Shown piece by piece: positions 1-9,144 of a DNA stretch of 64,000 bases (positions are counted from its first letter, which is position 1; the number at the start of each line of letters is the position of its first letter). The notes below the pieces were generated by a model. The model ran no database searches. It was given only the letters and a program-made list of their open reading frames with translations, and was not told where the DNA came from. The position numbers and the translations under genes were made by a program. The DNA comes from Gammaproteobacteria bacterium (GTDB lineage: Bacteria; Pseudomonadota; Gammaproteobacteria; Steroidobacterales; Rariloculaceae): the NCBI GenBank assembly GCA_022825505.1, contig JAJDWR010000063.1, positions 97,611-161,610 on the forward strand, in the 5' to 3' direction.

Positions 1-60
1 GTTTCGCGGTTATCTTCCGCGTGTGTTCCCTCAAGCTAACTGAAAAATAGGTGAGGTCTG

Positions 61-2583
61 ATGAGTTTCAGGAAAATTGGTCTTGTATTTTCTCCCTTGC
101 TGTTGTGCTTCCTCCCGCTGGGACAGGCAGGCGCACAGGGTTCGGGGGCCGACGCCTTCGCCATCGAGGAAATCGTGGTGACGGCGAGAAGGCGCGAAGA
201 GTCGCTGCAGGATACGCCCATCGCGGTGACCGCGTACTCCGAAGACGAGATGGATCTTCGCGGTCACCTCAATATCACCGATATTTCGCAGTCCACGCCC
301 AATGTGAACATCGAGCAGGCCGCTTCGGTCAGCGGGCTCTCGGCGGCGCCCACGGTATTCATCCGCGGCGTCGGGCAGCTCGACTTCGTCATCAACACAG
401 ACCCGGCGGTCGGCGTCTATGTGGACGGCGTCTACATCGCCCGCTCCATCGGCAGCATGATGGACCTGATGGATCTTGAGCGGGCGGAAGTGCTGCGCGG
501 TCCGCAGGGCACCCTGTTCGGGCGCAACACGCTGGCCGGCGCGCTCAACCTGATCAGCAGGCGCCCGACCATGGACGAATTCGATGCGAAGTTGACGCTC
601 GCTGCCGGCGAGAACGGCTACGCGCAGTTCAACGGCGCGTTCAACATTCCGATCACCGACAACCTGGCGGCCAGGGTCTCCCTGATGCAGCGGCAAAAGG
701 GCGGTTACGTGCGGGCGAACCCCGACTTCTACGACGACCTCTGGCTGGGCGACGACAACACCACCGGATTCCGCGGCCAGCTGGAGTTTCTTCCCTCCGA
801 TGCCGTGCGCGTCAACCTGAGCGCGGACTACACCAGTAGCCGCGCCGCGCCGGCGCCCATGATCCCGTTGGATTTTTACCCGGGGGCCATGTGGCCGATT
901 TTCTGGAATGGGGGTCAGTGGATGGGTATGTTCATGCGCGGTGCCGGTGGCATAGCCGAATGCGCGACACCCGAAGGCCGGGCCACGAACCGGAACTGCT
1001 ACGGTCCGGTCCATCTCCGCGACAGGGAATCGTACGAGACCACGGCTGTTTTCTACGACATTTACGGCGAGTTCGATCCCGATCCCACCAACGAAGTCGA
1101 TGTCACGGGCGGCGCGGCCACTATCGAGGTCGATACCGCCATCGGCACCTTCAAGTCCATCACGGCCTATCGCGGGTTCCAGTCCGATTTCCGTAACGAC
1201 CACGACTACACGGAGGTCATGCTGTTCTCGAATATCAACGACGATTTTCACCAGGACGGGCGCTCCCAGGAGTTCCAGTTGGTGGGTAACGCACTCGACG
1301 GCCGGCTGGACTACACCGCCGGCCTGTACGCCTTTGCCGAAACCGGCACCGAGGTAGTCTCGCTGATCGGCGTCAACGGGCTGACCGTCACGCGCGGATC
1401 GGCCGGCCCGAGCTTCCAGAGAATCGTCCGGGATATCGACAACACCTCCAACGCCCTGTACGGCCAGATCACCTACCACTTCGAACAACCGTTCCACCTG
1501 ACGCTCGGCTTGCGCGCCACGGAGGACACAAAGGGGTTCGACGTAACGGCTCATCGCGACTTTTGCGTCGACAACCCATCGGATCCGGCCAACCCGGTTG
1601 GCGGAGTGACCTGTAACGGCGATGGCGTGATTGACCGCAACAAGATCGACGATGTCTTTCAGCGTGCCGCGGGATCCACCACCTGGAGCGAAGTGGATCC
1701 GATGCTGAGTCTCGCATACGACGTCAACGACACGACGATGGTGTACGGCACTTACGCCACCGGGTTTCGCGATGGCGGTTACGCCAGCCGGTTCCCGGAG
1801 GGGATACCCAATCCCATTACCTCGTTCGATCCGGAGTACGTGACCAGCGTGGAGTTCGGCGCCAAGGCCGAACTGGCTGACGGCTCGCTGCGGCTCAACA
1901 CGGCCCTGTTCCACACCACCTATGACGACATGCAGGTTTCCGGAAGGCCGGCCGACCTGTCCGCTGGCGCGACGGGCGTCGAAAATGTCGGCGTCGGCAT
2001 TCTCAATGGGCTCGAAATGGAAGCCCTCTGGGTGGTCAACGAAAACCTGAGAGTCGACGCGACGCTGGGTCTGCTCGATGCCACGGTCGATTCGCTGTCG
2101 CAATCGGGCGGTTCATTCACGTCCGGCACCTATCTCTTCTACGAGGAGGGTTTTGTGGGGCCCGACGGGCAGGTGCTTACGCAGGCCAACTGTCCCGCAG
2201 GCAGAACCTGCGTTCCCCATGCGGAAATGATATTGCCGTATACGCCGAAGACGAACTACACCATCGGCGTCTCGCATCGATTGCCGATCGGCACGGGCAA
2301 CCTGCTCACGAGGCTGGATTGGATCCACAACGACGCGCAGCGGTTCCGGATCGAGGCGAACCCCGACATGTACGAGGACGCCTACAACGTGGTGCACGCG
2401 AGTACAACATTCAACAGCGGCAACGATCAGTGGGCGCTGACCTTCGGCATCAGGAATGCCACCAATGCGATCTACTCGACGGCCGGTTCGTTCTCCACCA
2501 CCGGCATCGGCGCCGCGGCCGTGAACATCTCGCGGCCTCGCGAGGCGTACCTGCGTTACCAGTACTGGGTCGGAGGCCGTTGA
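61..2583 (+). CDS. TonB-dependent outer-membrane receptor
   Basis: An 840-residue receptor for energised uptake of a large or scarce ligand across the outer membrane. It has a signal peptide (residues 1-26, ending AGA), a TonB-box-like segment EEIVVTARRREES near residues 36-48, a plug domain to about residue 165 containing the characteristic LRGPQGTLFGRNTLAGAL, and then a long beta-barrel with TonB-receptor C-terminal strands. Length is normal for the family. The chosen ATG follows AGGTGAGG. The substrate cannot be read from sequence; the plug style matches receptors often found with sulfatase and aromatic or steroid catabolism genes, which is only suggestive. The protein ends YWVGGR rather than in the usual aromatic residue. 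The next gene is convergent. Confidence 0.93.
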   Translation: MSFRKIGLVFSPLLLCFLPLGQAGAQGSGADAFAIEEIVVTARRREESLQDTPIAVTAYSEDEMDLRGHLNITDISQSTPNVNIEQAASVSGLSAAPTVFIRGVGQLDFVINTDPAVGVYVDGVYIARSIGSMMDLMDLERAEVLRGPQGTLFGRNTLAGALNLISRRPTMDEFDAKLTLAAGENGYAQFNGAFNIPITDNLAARVSLMQRQKGGYVRANPDFYDDLWLGDDNTTGFRGQLEFLPSDAVRVNLSADYTSSRAAPAPMIPLDFYPGAMWPIFWNGGQWMGMFMRGAGGIAECATPEGRATNRNCYGPVHLRDRESYETTAVFYDIYGEFDPDPTNEVDVTGGAATIEVDTAIGTFKSITAYRGFQSDFRNDHDYTEVMLFSNINDDFHQDGRSQEFQLVGNALDGRLDYTAGLYAFAETGTEVVSLIGVNGLTVTRGSAGPSFQRIVRDIDNTSNALYGQITYHFEQPFHLTLGLRATEDTKGFDVTAHRDFCVDNPSDPANPVGGVTCNGDGVIDRNKIDDVFQRAAGSTTWSEVDPMLSLAYDVNDTTMVYGTYATGFRDGGYASRFPEGIPNPITSFDPEYVTSVEFGAKAELADGSLRLNTALFHTTYDDMQVSGRPADLSAGATGVENVGVGILNGLEMEALWVVNENLRVDATLGLLDATVDSLSQSGGSFTSGTYLFYEEGFVGPDGQVLTQANCPAGRTCVPHAEMILPYTPKTNYTIGVSHRLPIGTGNLLTRLDWIHNDAQRFRIEANPDMYEDAYNVVHASTTFNSGNDQWALTFGIRNATNAIYSTAGSFSTTGIGAAAVNISRPREAYLRYQYWVGGR

Positions 2584-2599
2584 TCGGCAATTGAACCAT

Positions 2600-2631
2600 C
2601 GCGGCTGGCTTACGAAGGTGAGTCAGCCGCG
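2600..2631. terminator. Hairpin between convergent genes, possible bidirectional terminator
   Basis: CGCGGCTG (2600-2607) pairs with CAGCCGCG (2624-2631), and three more pairs (one G-U) extend the stem to 11 bp around a 10-nt loop. It lies between the receptor stop and the end of the symporter gene, overlapping the symporter stop. There is no clear T-tract, so intrinsic termination is uncertain. Confidence 0.4.
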
Positions 2632-4055
2632 ACTCGGTCCCGAAACACAACCAGCACGGCAGTCGCAAGCACGAACGGCACCAGGCGTTCGAGTATGTCC
2701 CCCGGGGTGTCCGGCATCAGATAGAACGTAGAGGCCGCCGCAAACCCGGTCACGATCGAAAGCAGCACACCGAGCGGCTTCAGGCGAATCCCTGCAAGTC
2801 GGAATATCAGCGTTGGTCCAAACGCAGCGCCAAGAGCGGTCCACGCGACCAGAACACGATTGAAGATCGACTCGGGCAGGAACAGGGCCACGAGCGCGGA
2901 CAGCAGGACGAGGAAAACGATCGCGATTCGCGATATGAGCAACTTGCGTCTCGCGTCGCCTGCGCTGATGCCAAGGTCATGTGCAACCGCCGACCCCGAA
3001 ACGAGAAGCTGACTGTCGGCCGTCGACATGACGGCGGAAAGCACCGCAGCCAGCAGAATACCGGCAATCACGGGTGGAAACAGGTTCTCCGTGAGCACGA
3101 AGAATACGCTCTCCGGGTTGTCCGTCATCGGGAACAGCACATGCCCCATCAGCCCGAGCGAGCACATTCCGATGTACACCACGAAGTACCAGAATATCGA
3201 GATCGCACCGGCTTGGCGAAGCGATTTCTCGTCGCGCATGGCCATGTACCGAACCATCATGTGCGGTTGACCGTAAGCTCCGAAACTGATGCTCAGACTG
3301 CCGACGACCACACCCACAGCGATCAATCCTGCGTTACCGCCGGTCCAGCTCAGTTGCTGCGGAGTACTCACCGCCTGGAGCTGAGCTAAAAACTCGCTGA
3401 AACCGCCAATCTGGACAAGCGCCACGATGGGCAGCAATACTGCGGTCAGCGCCATCAGCAGCCCCTGCAACGTGTCGGTAACGCTGACCGCCCAGAAGCC
3501 GCCGAGGAGCGTATAGATGGCAATGATCGTCGCGCCGATCAGGATGCTCTCGATCATCGACAGATCAAACGTTGACGCGAACGTATTGCCCGCGCCCTGA
3601 AACTGGGCGGCGACATAAAATACAAACGTGAATACGACGATCAGGGAGGCGGCACGAACGATGACCGTCCGGATGGTTCCGCTGTACCCGTGTACGAGCA
3701 CATCGGTCAGGGTCAGATGCCGATGCTCGTTCGAAAACGCCATGAGACGGGGCGCGATCCAGACCCACGACAGGGTCGCCCCGATCAGCGCCCCGCCCAC
3801 GACCCAGAATGCGGACGCTCCAATGACATAGGCGATGCCGCTGACGCCCAGCAGCGCATAGGCGGACGATGCGCTGCACGAATAGCTGATGGCGCCCACG
3901 ACGGGACCCAGTGCACGCCCGCCGAGAAAGAAATCCTCATTGTTTTTCGTTCGCGCCCTGGCCCAGAATCCGATACCGATCAACGTCAGCTTGTAGACCA
4001 CCAACGTCGTCAGGATGACCGTTGTTTGTTCCACCGTGAACCTTTGAAGCGTCAA
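2610..4055 (-). CDS. Sodium:solute symporter family transporter (PutP-like)
   Basis: A 481-residue inner-membrane protein with about 12-13 hydrophobic segments, of the sodium:solute symporter (SSS) family. The N-terminus carries the family pattern FFLGGRALGP followed by a Ser-rich membrane segment (SYSCSASSAYALLGV), as in proline and pantothenate symporters. The substrate is not predictable. The first codon would be TTG, overlapping the stop of the upstream pfp gene, which implies translational coupling; a GTG seven codons in, preceded by AAAGG, is an equally credible start. Pairing with PPi-phosphofructokinase suggests co-expression with central carbon metabolism. Confidence 0.88.
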   Translation of the reverse strand: MTLQRFTVEQTTVILTTLVVYKLTLIGIGFWARARTKNNEDFFLGGRALGPVVGAISYSCSASSAYALLGVSGIAYVIGASAFWVVGGALIGATLSWVWIAPRLMAFSNEHRHLTLTDVLVHGYSGTIRTVIVRAASLIVVFTFVFYVAAQFQGAGNTFASTFDLSMIESILIGATIIAIYTLLGGFWAVSVTDTLQGLLMALTAVLLPIVALVQIGGFSEFLAQLQAVSTPQQLSWTGGNAGLIAVGVVVGSLSISFGAYGQPHMMVRYMAMRDEKSLRQAGAISIFWYFVVYIGMCSLGLMGHVLFPMTDNPESVFFVLTENLFPPVIAGILLAAVLSAVMSTADSQLLVSGSAVAHDLGISAGDARRKLLISRIAIVFLVLLSALVALFLPESIFNRVLVAWTALGAAFGPTLIFRLAGIRLKPLGVLLSIVTGFAAASTFYLMPDTPGDILERLVPFVLATAVLVVFRDRVAADSPS

Positions 4056-5296
4056 GCCAGCCGCGGCGAGACCGCAATATTGCCTAGTCCGCCGTAGCGG
4101 GGGAGTCCATCCAGATAGGGCGGGTAATCTTCACCCACGATCAGGGGTTCAAGATACCGCCGGCACGCCTCGGTGATGCCGAACCCGTCTTCGGTGATAA
4201 ATTCCCGGGGCATCATTTTTTCCTGGTTGGCGACCTGGTCCAAAGGCACGTGTCCGATGCTCCACCGGTAGGGATCGTCGGACTCGCGCACGATGGTCGT
4301 CATGATGGCCGTATGTCCTTCCAGCGCCAGTTCCACGGCCTTTTGGCCGACAGCGTATGCGTGCCGGACGTCGACCGCCGAGGCGATGTGTCGTGCAGAA
4401 CGCTGCAGGTAGTCCGCCAGCGCGTAGTGGTACTTGAGTCCCAGCTCGGCCTTGACGAGACGGGCGACATTGGAAGCTACGCCGCCCAACTGGGCGTGGC
4501 CGAATGCATCCTGGCCTCCGGCTTCGGCCACAAACCGGCCATCGGGGTGCCGCAGTCCCTCGGATACCACTACGACGCAGTACTCGTATCGGTCCACACT
4601 GGCGTGCACGCGCGCAAGGAAACGCGGCTGGTCGAACGGGACCTCCGGAAACAGGATAATGTGCGGTGCGCTGCCCGGATCCTTGCCTGCAAGGCCCCCC
4701 GCCGCCGCAATCCAGCCGGCGTGACGCCCCATCACCTCGAGAATGAATACCCTGGTCGAGGTCTTCGCCATTGAGGCCACGTCCAGTGTCGCCTCCATGG
4801 TCGACACGGCCACGTACTTCGCCACCGACCCGAATCCGGGGCAGTTGTCGGTGACCGGCAGGTCGTTGTCCACGGTCTTGGGGATGCCCACGCAGGTCAC
4901 CGGGAAGCCGAGTTCGCTGCCCAGTTGGGAGACCTTGTGCGCGGTGTCCATGGAATCGCCGCCGCCGTTGTAGAAGAAGTAGCCGATGTCGTGGGCCTTG
5001 AAGACCTCGATGAGCCGTTCGTATTCCGCGCGGTTCTCGTCCAGTCCCTTGAGCTTGTAGCGCGCCGAGCCGAAAGCGCCGCCCGGCGTGTGGCGCAGCG
5101 CTGCGATGGCTTCGTCGGATTCCAGGCTGGTATCGATCATGTCTTCCGTGAGGGCGCCGATGATGCCGTTGCGCCCGGCGTAGATCTTGCCGATGCGGTC
5201 GCTGTGCTTGCGCGCGGTTTCCAGCACCGCGCAGGCCGAGGCGTTGATCACGGCTGTGACGCCGCCGGACTGGGCGTAGAATCCGTTCTGCTTCAC
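4052..5296 (-). CDS. pfp: Pyrophosphate-type 6-phosphofructokinase
   Basis: A 414-residue phosphofructokinase that phosphorylates fructose 6-phosphate at C1. The residues point to diphosphate rather than ATP as donor: GGGDSMDTA at 111-119 replaces the GGDGS of ATP enzymes, and PKTVDND at 139-145 carries the Lys typical of PPi-dependent members. GRHAGW for substrate binding is present. The reaction would be reversible and could serve glycolysis, gluconeogenesis or sedoheptulose-phosphate chemistry. It shares an operon with the downstream symporter (stop/start overlap). The divergent amine oxidase gene lies 121 bp away, so that space should hold both promoters; no convincing -35/-10 pair is visible. 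Confidence 0.92.
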   Translation of the reverse strand: MKQNGFYAQSGGVTAVINASACAVLETARKHSDRIGKIYAGRNGIIGALTEDMIDTSLESDEAIAALRHTPGGAFGSARYKLKGLDENRAEYERLIEVFKAHDIGYFFYNGGGDSMDTAHKVSQLGSELGFPVTCVGIPKTVDNDLPVTDNCPGFGSVAKYVAVSTMEATLDVASMAKTSTRVFILEVMGRHAGWIAAAGGLAGKDPGSAPHIILFPEVPFDQPRFLARVHASVDRYEYCVVVVSEGLRHPDGRFVAEAGGQDAFGHAQLGGVASNVARLVKAELGLKYHYALADYLQRSARHIASAVDVRHAYAVGQKAVELALEGHTAIMTTIVRESDDPYRWSIGHVPLDQVANQEKMMPREFITEDGFGITEACRRYLEPLIVGEDYPPYLDGLPRYGGLGNIAVSPRLA

Positions 5297-5417
5297 GTTG
5301 GTACTCCCGGAGAACGAGGGTGGTCAGGCGCGCAGAGAATACCAGAGCCGCCGCACGGTTTTCGTGGCGTGTAACATTGGGCCGGAGCCGCCAACCGGCG
5401 GCGAACGGGACGCAGTA

Positions 5418-7019
5418 ATGGAGAGACGTGACAGCCAGGAATCCACGACGCTGACGAAGCGGGAGTTTCTGCGGGGATTCGCATCCGTCAGCGGACTTTC
5501 CGCCGTGATGGCCGCCCTGGATGCGTGGGACATGAGCATTGCGTCGGCCGCGACCGCGCCGCCGGTTCTTGACGGCAGGGCCGACGGTACCCGGGTGCTC
5601 ATCTTGGGGGCCGGCATCGCCGGCCTGACGACGGCTTATGAACTGACCGAGCGGGGCTACGACTGCCGGATCATCGAGGCGCGGTCCTTTGCCGGCGGCC
5701 GCTGCCAGACGGCGCGCAACGGGTTCCGGCTGGAAGAGGTGGGCGGAGAATCGCAGGAATGCGAATTCGACGAAGGGCAGTGGTTCAATACCGCCGCGTG
5801 GCGAATACCCGCCCACCACAAGTCGTTGTTCCATTACTGCCGCGAGTTCGGGATTCCCATGCAGACGCTGATCAGCTCGAACGAGTCGACCTATCTCCGC
5901 TACGAGAACATCGAAGGACCGCTGGTGGGGCGCCGGGTCCGCCGCCGCGAGGTGATGATGGACATGCGGGGCTACACGTCGGAGTTGCTCGCGAAACTGG
6001 CGCACCAGGGTGCGCTGGATGGCGAACTGACGGCCGACGACAGGGAACAGCTCATCGAGTACCTGGTGGCGGAGGGCTATCTCGACCCGATCGACCTTGC
6101 CTACAGGGGAACGACCGAACGGGGCTGGGCGGTGGATTTCGCCGGCCCGCTGGAGCCCGGGCAGCCGTCCGAAGCGCTGGCGCTGAGGGAACTGCTCCAG
6201 TCAGGGCTCGGTAACACGTTCCGGGCCGTGTCGTCATTCGAACGTCCCTACACGATGCTTCAGCCGGTGGGTGGCATGGACCGGATTGCGGCGGCATTCG
6301 AGGAACGCGTCGGCCATTTGGTTACCTACAACGCCGAGGTCCGGGAGTTACGCCAGAACGGGCAGGAGGTACAGGTCCACTATCGGGACGTGCCCAGCGG
6401 TGACCTGGTCACGGCGACCGGCGACTACTGCGTAACGACCATTCCGCTCGCAATCATGCGCGACATACCCAACGACCTGTCCGACCGTTGCAAGGCGGCC
6501 ATCGGCGCGGCGACACCGTCCCAGGTCGGCAAGCTCGCCCTGCAGATGAATCGCCGCTTCTGGGAAGAGGACGATGCCATCTTCGGCGGTTCCAGCCAGA
6601 CGGATCTCTCCGGCGGATCGGTCATCTATCCCTCCCACGGTTTCCTCGGCCGGAAGGGGATCGTTCAGGGGTACTACGTGTTCGGCGATACTTCGGATAC
6701 GGTCGGCGCCATGGGCCTTGCGCAGCGCACGGAGCGCGGCCTGGCGAACGGCGAGAAACTTCATCCCGGTCAGTTCCGCAGCCACTACGACGGCAAGTCG
6801 ATCTCGGTGGACTGGCAGCGCGTGCCCCACAGTCTCGGCGGATGGGAGAGTTGGTCGGACGAGGCGCGCCGGGAGCATTTCCCGGTTCTGCTGGAGCCTC
6901 AGGGACGCGTGTATTTTGCCGGGGCGTATCTAAGCTACCTGACCGGCTGGCAGGCTGGTGCGATCGAATCGGCCTGGTACCAGGTCGAACGGCTCCACGC
7001 GAACGCTGCGTCCGTGTAG
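5418..7019 (+). CDS. Exported flavin-dependent amine oxidase
   Basis: A 533-residue FAD enzyme of the monoamine oxidase/amino-acid oxidase superfamily. An N-terminal export signal with a twin-arginine-like KREFLRGF patch (residues 14-21) precedes the dinucleotide-binding motif GAGIAGLTTAYELTERG (about 64-80). The ARSFAGGRCQT segment and the C-terminal FAGAYLSYLTGWQAGAIESA are the family's FAD-contacting ends. The substrate is unknown; the first step would be oxidation of an amine with release of H2O2. The ATG at 5418 is preferred because it begins directly at the export signal; an open frame continues upstream to 5298 but without similarity. No operon partner is evident. Confidence 0.87.
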   Translation: MERRDSQESTTLTKREFLRGFASVSGLSAVMAALDAWDMSIASAATAPPVLDGRADGTRVLILGAGIAGLTTAYELTERGYDCRIIEARSFAGGRCQTARNGFRLEEVGGESQECEFDEGQWFNTAAWRIPAHHKSLFHYCREFGIPMQTLISSNESTYLRYENIEGPLVGRRVRRREVMMDMRGYTSELLAKLAHQGALDGELTADDREQLIEYLVAEGYLDPIDLAYRGTTERGWAVDFAGPLEPGQPSEALALRELLQSGLGNTFRAVSSFERPYTMLQPVGGMDRIAAAFEERVGHLVTYNAEVRELRQNGQEVQVHYRDVPSGDLVTATGDYCVTTIPLAIMRDIPNDLSDRCKAAIGAATPSQVGKLALQMNRRFWEEDDAIFGGSSQTDLSGGSVIYPSHGFLGRKGIVQGYYVFGDTSDTVGAMGLAQRTERGLANGEKLHPGQFRSHYDGKSISVDWQRVPHSLGGWESWSDEARREHFPVLLEPQGRVYFAGAYLSYLTGWQAGAIESAWYQVERLHANAASV

Positions 7020-7107
7020 TCATGCCCCGTTCAACCCGTTGTAGCGTAGACGCTCGCCGATCTTCGCCCTGATATCGGGAACAACAACTCAGAGGCTGGA
7101 GGATTAC

Positions 7108-7779
7108 ATGCGGATTGTCTTGCTCGGCGCACCGGGCTCGGGAAAGGGTACCCAGGCGAAGCGGCTGCAGGCGGATCGGGGTTGGCCCCAGGTATCCACC
7201 GGTGACTTGCTGCGGGATGCGGCCAACGCAGGCACTGCCATGGGTCTGCGCGCCAGGGCTGCCATGAATGCCGGTGAACTGGTCGCTGACGAGGTGGTGC
7301 TGGGCATCATCAAGGACCGGCTGGGCTTCGACGACGCGGGCTGCGGCTACGTCCTCGACGGCTTTCCCAGAAATCTGGCCCAGGCCGAGGCCCTGGACGG
7401 CGTCCTGGCGGAACTCGGCCAGACGCTGGATGCGGCCGTGCTCATGGATGTGCCCCACGAGTTGCTGATGAAGCGGCTTACGGGCCGGCGCACCTGTTCG
7501 AAGACGGGCAGACTGCTGAACATCCATTTCTCGCCCCCCGAGGAAATTCAGGCATGCATCGACGCGGGTGGCGAACTCCTGCAGCGGGACGACGACCGAG
7601 AGGAGACCATCCACAATCGCCTGGAGGTCTACCAGCGCCAGACGGAGCCGCTGATCGAGTACTACCGCGGTCGCAACCTGCTGAGCGTCGTCGGGGCCGA
7701 TGGCTCCATCGACGAGGTCTACGCCGGTCTCGTCGACGCCCTCGACGGATTGGAAATCGCCGGGCATGCTTTCCCCTGA
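7108..7779 (+). CDS. adk: Adenylate kinase
   Basis: A 223-residue nucleoside monophosphate kinase interconverting ATP + AMP and 2 ADP in the cytoplasm. It has the P-loop GAPGSGKGTQA (residues 7-17), the AMP-site segment TGDLLRDA, GFPRN, and the long LID with RLTGRRTCSKTGRLLN. GGAGG precedes the ATG by 6 nt. The C-terminus runs a few residues beyond the usual end (GLEIAGHAFP) into the region where a dehydrogenase remnant begins, suggesting that a deletion or fusion trimmed the neighbouring DNA up to adk. Confidence 0.97.
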   Translation: MRIVLLGAPGSGKGTQAKRLQADRGWPQVSTGDLLRDAANAGTAMGLRARAAMNAGELVADEVVLGIIKDRLGFDDAGCGYVLDGFPRNLAQAEALDGVLAELGQTLDAAVLMDVPHELLMKRLTGRRTCSKTGRLLNIHFSPPEEIQACIDAGGELLQRDDDREETIHNRLEVYQRQTEPLIEYYRGRNLLSVVGADGSIDEVYAGLVDALDGLEIAGHAFP

Positions 7780-7933
7780 TGAGGCCGCTCGCCAGACACT
7801 TGATGCTCTGGGCATGGGGCCGCGCATCGCTCCCGGGTGGATCAACCGGCTGTCGGCCCAGTTCATGGGCCGCCTGCTGACCCGCAAGGCGGCGATCCGG
7901 CTCATCGCGAAAAACACCCTGCGCCTGTCGTGA
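7766..7933 (+). pseudogene. C-terminal remnant of a short-chain dehydrogenase
   Basis: A 55-codon frame beginning inside the end of adk and ending in TGA that overlaps the GTG start of the sterol reductase. Its sequence (SPDEAARQTLDALGMG then IAPGWINRL and basic/hydrophobic residues) resembles the C-terminal tail of SDR oxidoreductases of the DltE/YqjQ kind, where a pattern of E/D-x-VA-(R/x)-x-x-L-x-AL-G-x-G followed by VVPGW-x-NRL precedes the stop. No Rossmann domain or catalytic Tyr/Lys is encoded upstream; adk occupies that space. It is therefore best read as a truncated SDR. It may still be translated and couple adk to the reductase. The family assignment rests on memory of the pattern, not a search. 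Confidence 0.5.
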
Positions 7934-9015
7934 TCGATCTGCTGCCGGTATTTTTCGCGCCGTGGCTCATCTATGCGGGCATCGTCGTGCTGCACGTCCT
8001 GCTGCCGGCCCGCCGTGTCGAGGGCTATGTAGTGGATGAGCGCAGTGGCGAACCGCTTCGTTACCGCCTGAACGGCCTGCTCGTGCTGGCGGTCGGCGTG
8101 GTTGTCTGGTTGGCTGCAGGGTACAGCGGCGTCATGCCTTGGGACTGGCTGTGGACCCATCGCTGGTCCGGCGCGGCCGGCGCGTTCGTTCTGGGCTTGA
8201 TCGCGACCGCCGCGGTGGTTCTGTGGGCGCCTGGCCAGGGAGGCTCGCTGCTGGCGGAACTGTACCTGGGGCGGCGGGTGAATCCGCAGATGTTCAACCG
8301 CCGCGCCGACGCGAAGATGTTCCTGTATCTCGCGGGCGCCGTGCTGCTGGAACTCAATCTGCTGGCGTTCGCGGCGCACCATTTCCTCACCTATCCGGAT
8401 GATCCTTCCCCGGGGGTCGTGCTGTACGTTCTGCTCATGTCCTGGTTCGTCTGCGATTACCTGGTCTTCGAACGGGTGCACCTCTATACCTATGACCTTT
8501 TCGCCGAGCGCGTCGGCTTCAAACTGGTTTGGGGCTGCCTTTGCTGGTACCCGTACTTCTACGTGGTGGGACTGTGGACGGTGGCCGATCTGGCCAACCC
8601 GCACTCGCCCGCCTGGTTGCTTGTCGTTGCCGCGCTGGTCTTCCTTTTCGGCTGGTCGCTGTCCCGGGGTGCGAACATGCAGAAATACACCTTCAAACGG
8701 TATCCGGAAAAGGTCTTTCTCGGCCGGATGGCGCCGAAGACGTTCTCGGATGGCGAGCGCCGCGTACTCTACAGCGGTTTCTGGGGTGTATCGCGGCACG
8801 TCAACTATCTGGGGGAAGTCCTGATGGCCTGCGGACTGGCCTTGTCGCTGGGCTGGCTCCTGGAGCCCGGGCCGTGGCTCTACCCCCTCTACTACGTGGT
8901 GCTCCTGCTCCTGCGCGAGCGCGACGACGACCGCCGCTGCGCCGAAAAGTACGGGCGACTCTGGGAACAGTACCGCCGGAAGGTGCCCTGGCGGATCGTG
9001 CCCCGCGTGTACTGA
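7930..9015 (+). CDS. ERG4/ERG24-type sterol reductase-like membrane protein
   Basis: A 361-residue polytopic membrane protein with roughly nine to ten hydrophobic segments. The C-terminal block, LLRERDDDRRCAEKYG then W-x-x-Y, RKVPWRIVP and a final Y, matches the hallmark NADPH-contacting end of delta-14 and delta-7 sterol reductases (eukaryotic ERG24, TM7SF2, DHCR7), and GVSRHVNYLGE matches the internal N-Y-x-G-(E/D) signature. The expected activity is reduction of a sterol ring or side-chain double bond. The start is GTG, overlapping the stop of the SDR remnant. No squalene epoxidase or oxidosqualene cyclase is in the window, so the substrate could be imported. Isoprenylcysteine methyltransferases share a distant fold and are the main alternative. 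Confidence 0.8.
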   Translation: MIDLLPVFFAPWLIYAGIVVLHVLLPARRVEGYVVDERSGEPLRYRLNGLLVLAVGVVVWLAAGYSGVMPWDWLWTHRWSGAAGAFVLGLIATAAVVLWAPGQGGSLLAELYLGRRVNPQMFNRRADAKMFLYLAGAVLLELNLLAFAAHHFLTYPDDPSPGVVLYVLLMSWFVCDYLVFERVHLYTYDLFAERVGFKLVWGCLCWYPYFYVVGLWTVADLANPHSPAWLLVVAALVFLFGWSLSRGANMQKYTFKRYPEKVFLGRMAPKTFSDGERRVLYSGFWGVSRHVNYLGEVLMACGLALSLGWLLEPGPWLYPLYYVVLLLLRERDDDRRCAEKYGRLWEQYRRKVPWRIVPRVY

Positions 9016-9024
9016 ACTGGTCGA

Positions 9025-9144
9025 ATGAGAATACTGCTGATCGGTCTGCTCGCCCTGTTCCGCCGGGCCTCCCTGCTGATCGAGATCACTCCGCAGGAGT
9101 GCGGACTCCGGGACTTTCAGATCAGCAACGACTGGATGGAATAG
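9025..9144 (+). CDS. Possible small peptide upstream of the sulfotransferase
   Basis: A 39-codon frame (MRILLIGLLALFRRASLL start) filling the gap between the sterol reductase stop and the TTG start of the sulfotransferase, with which its TAG is directly adjacent. It has a short hydrophobic N-terminus and an acidic C-terminus (NDWME). It has no recognisable family and no strong ribosome-binding site. It could be a coupling leader, a small membrane peptide or chance; its exact fit between two genes is the only argument. Confidence 0.25.
   Translation: MRILLIGLLALFRRASLLIEITPQECGLRDFQISNDWME

Noticed and set aside
31..2103. 690-codon open frame on the minus strand opposite the TonB receptor
   Set aside because: It is the shadow of a high-GC gene with biased third positions; no domain and no ribosome-binding site, whereas the plus strand has signal peptide, TonB box and plug.
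4149..6005. 618-codon minus-strand frame across pfp and the amine oxidase start
   Set aside because: It overlaps two well-supported genes and its product is Arg/Gly-rich without family resemblance.
6622..8799. 725-codon minus-strand frame covering adk and the sterol reductase
   Set aside because: Antisense to three recognised genes; product is low-complexity and unrelated to any family.
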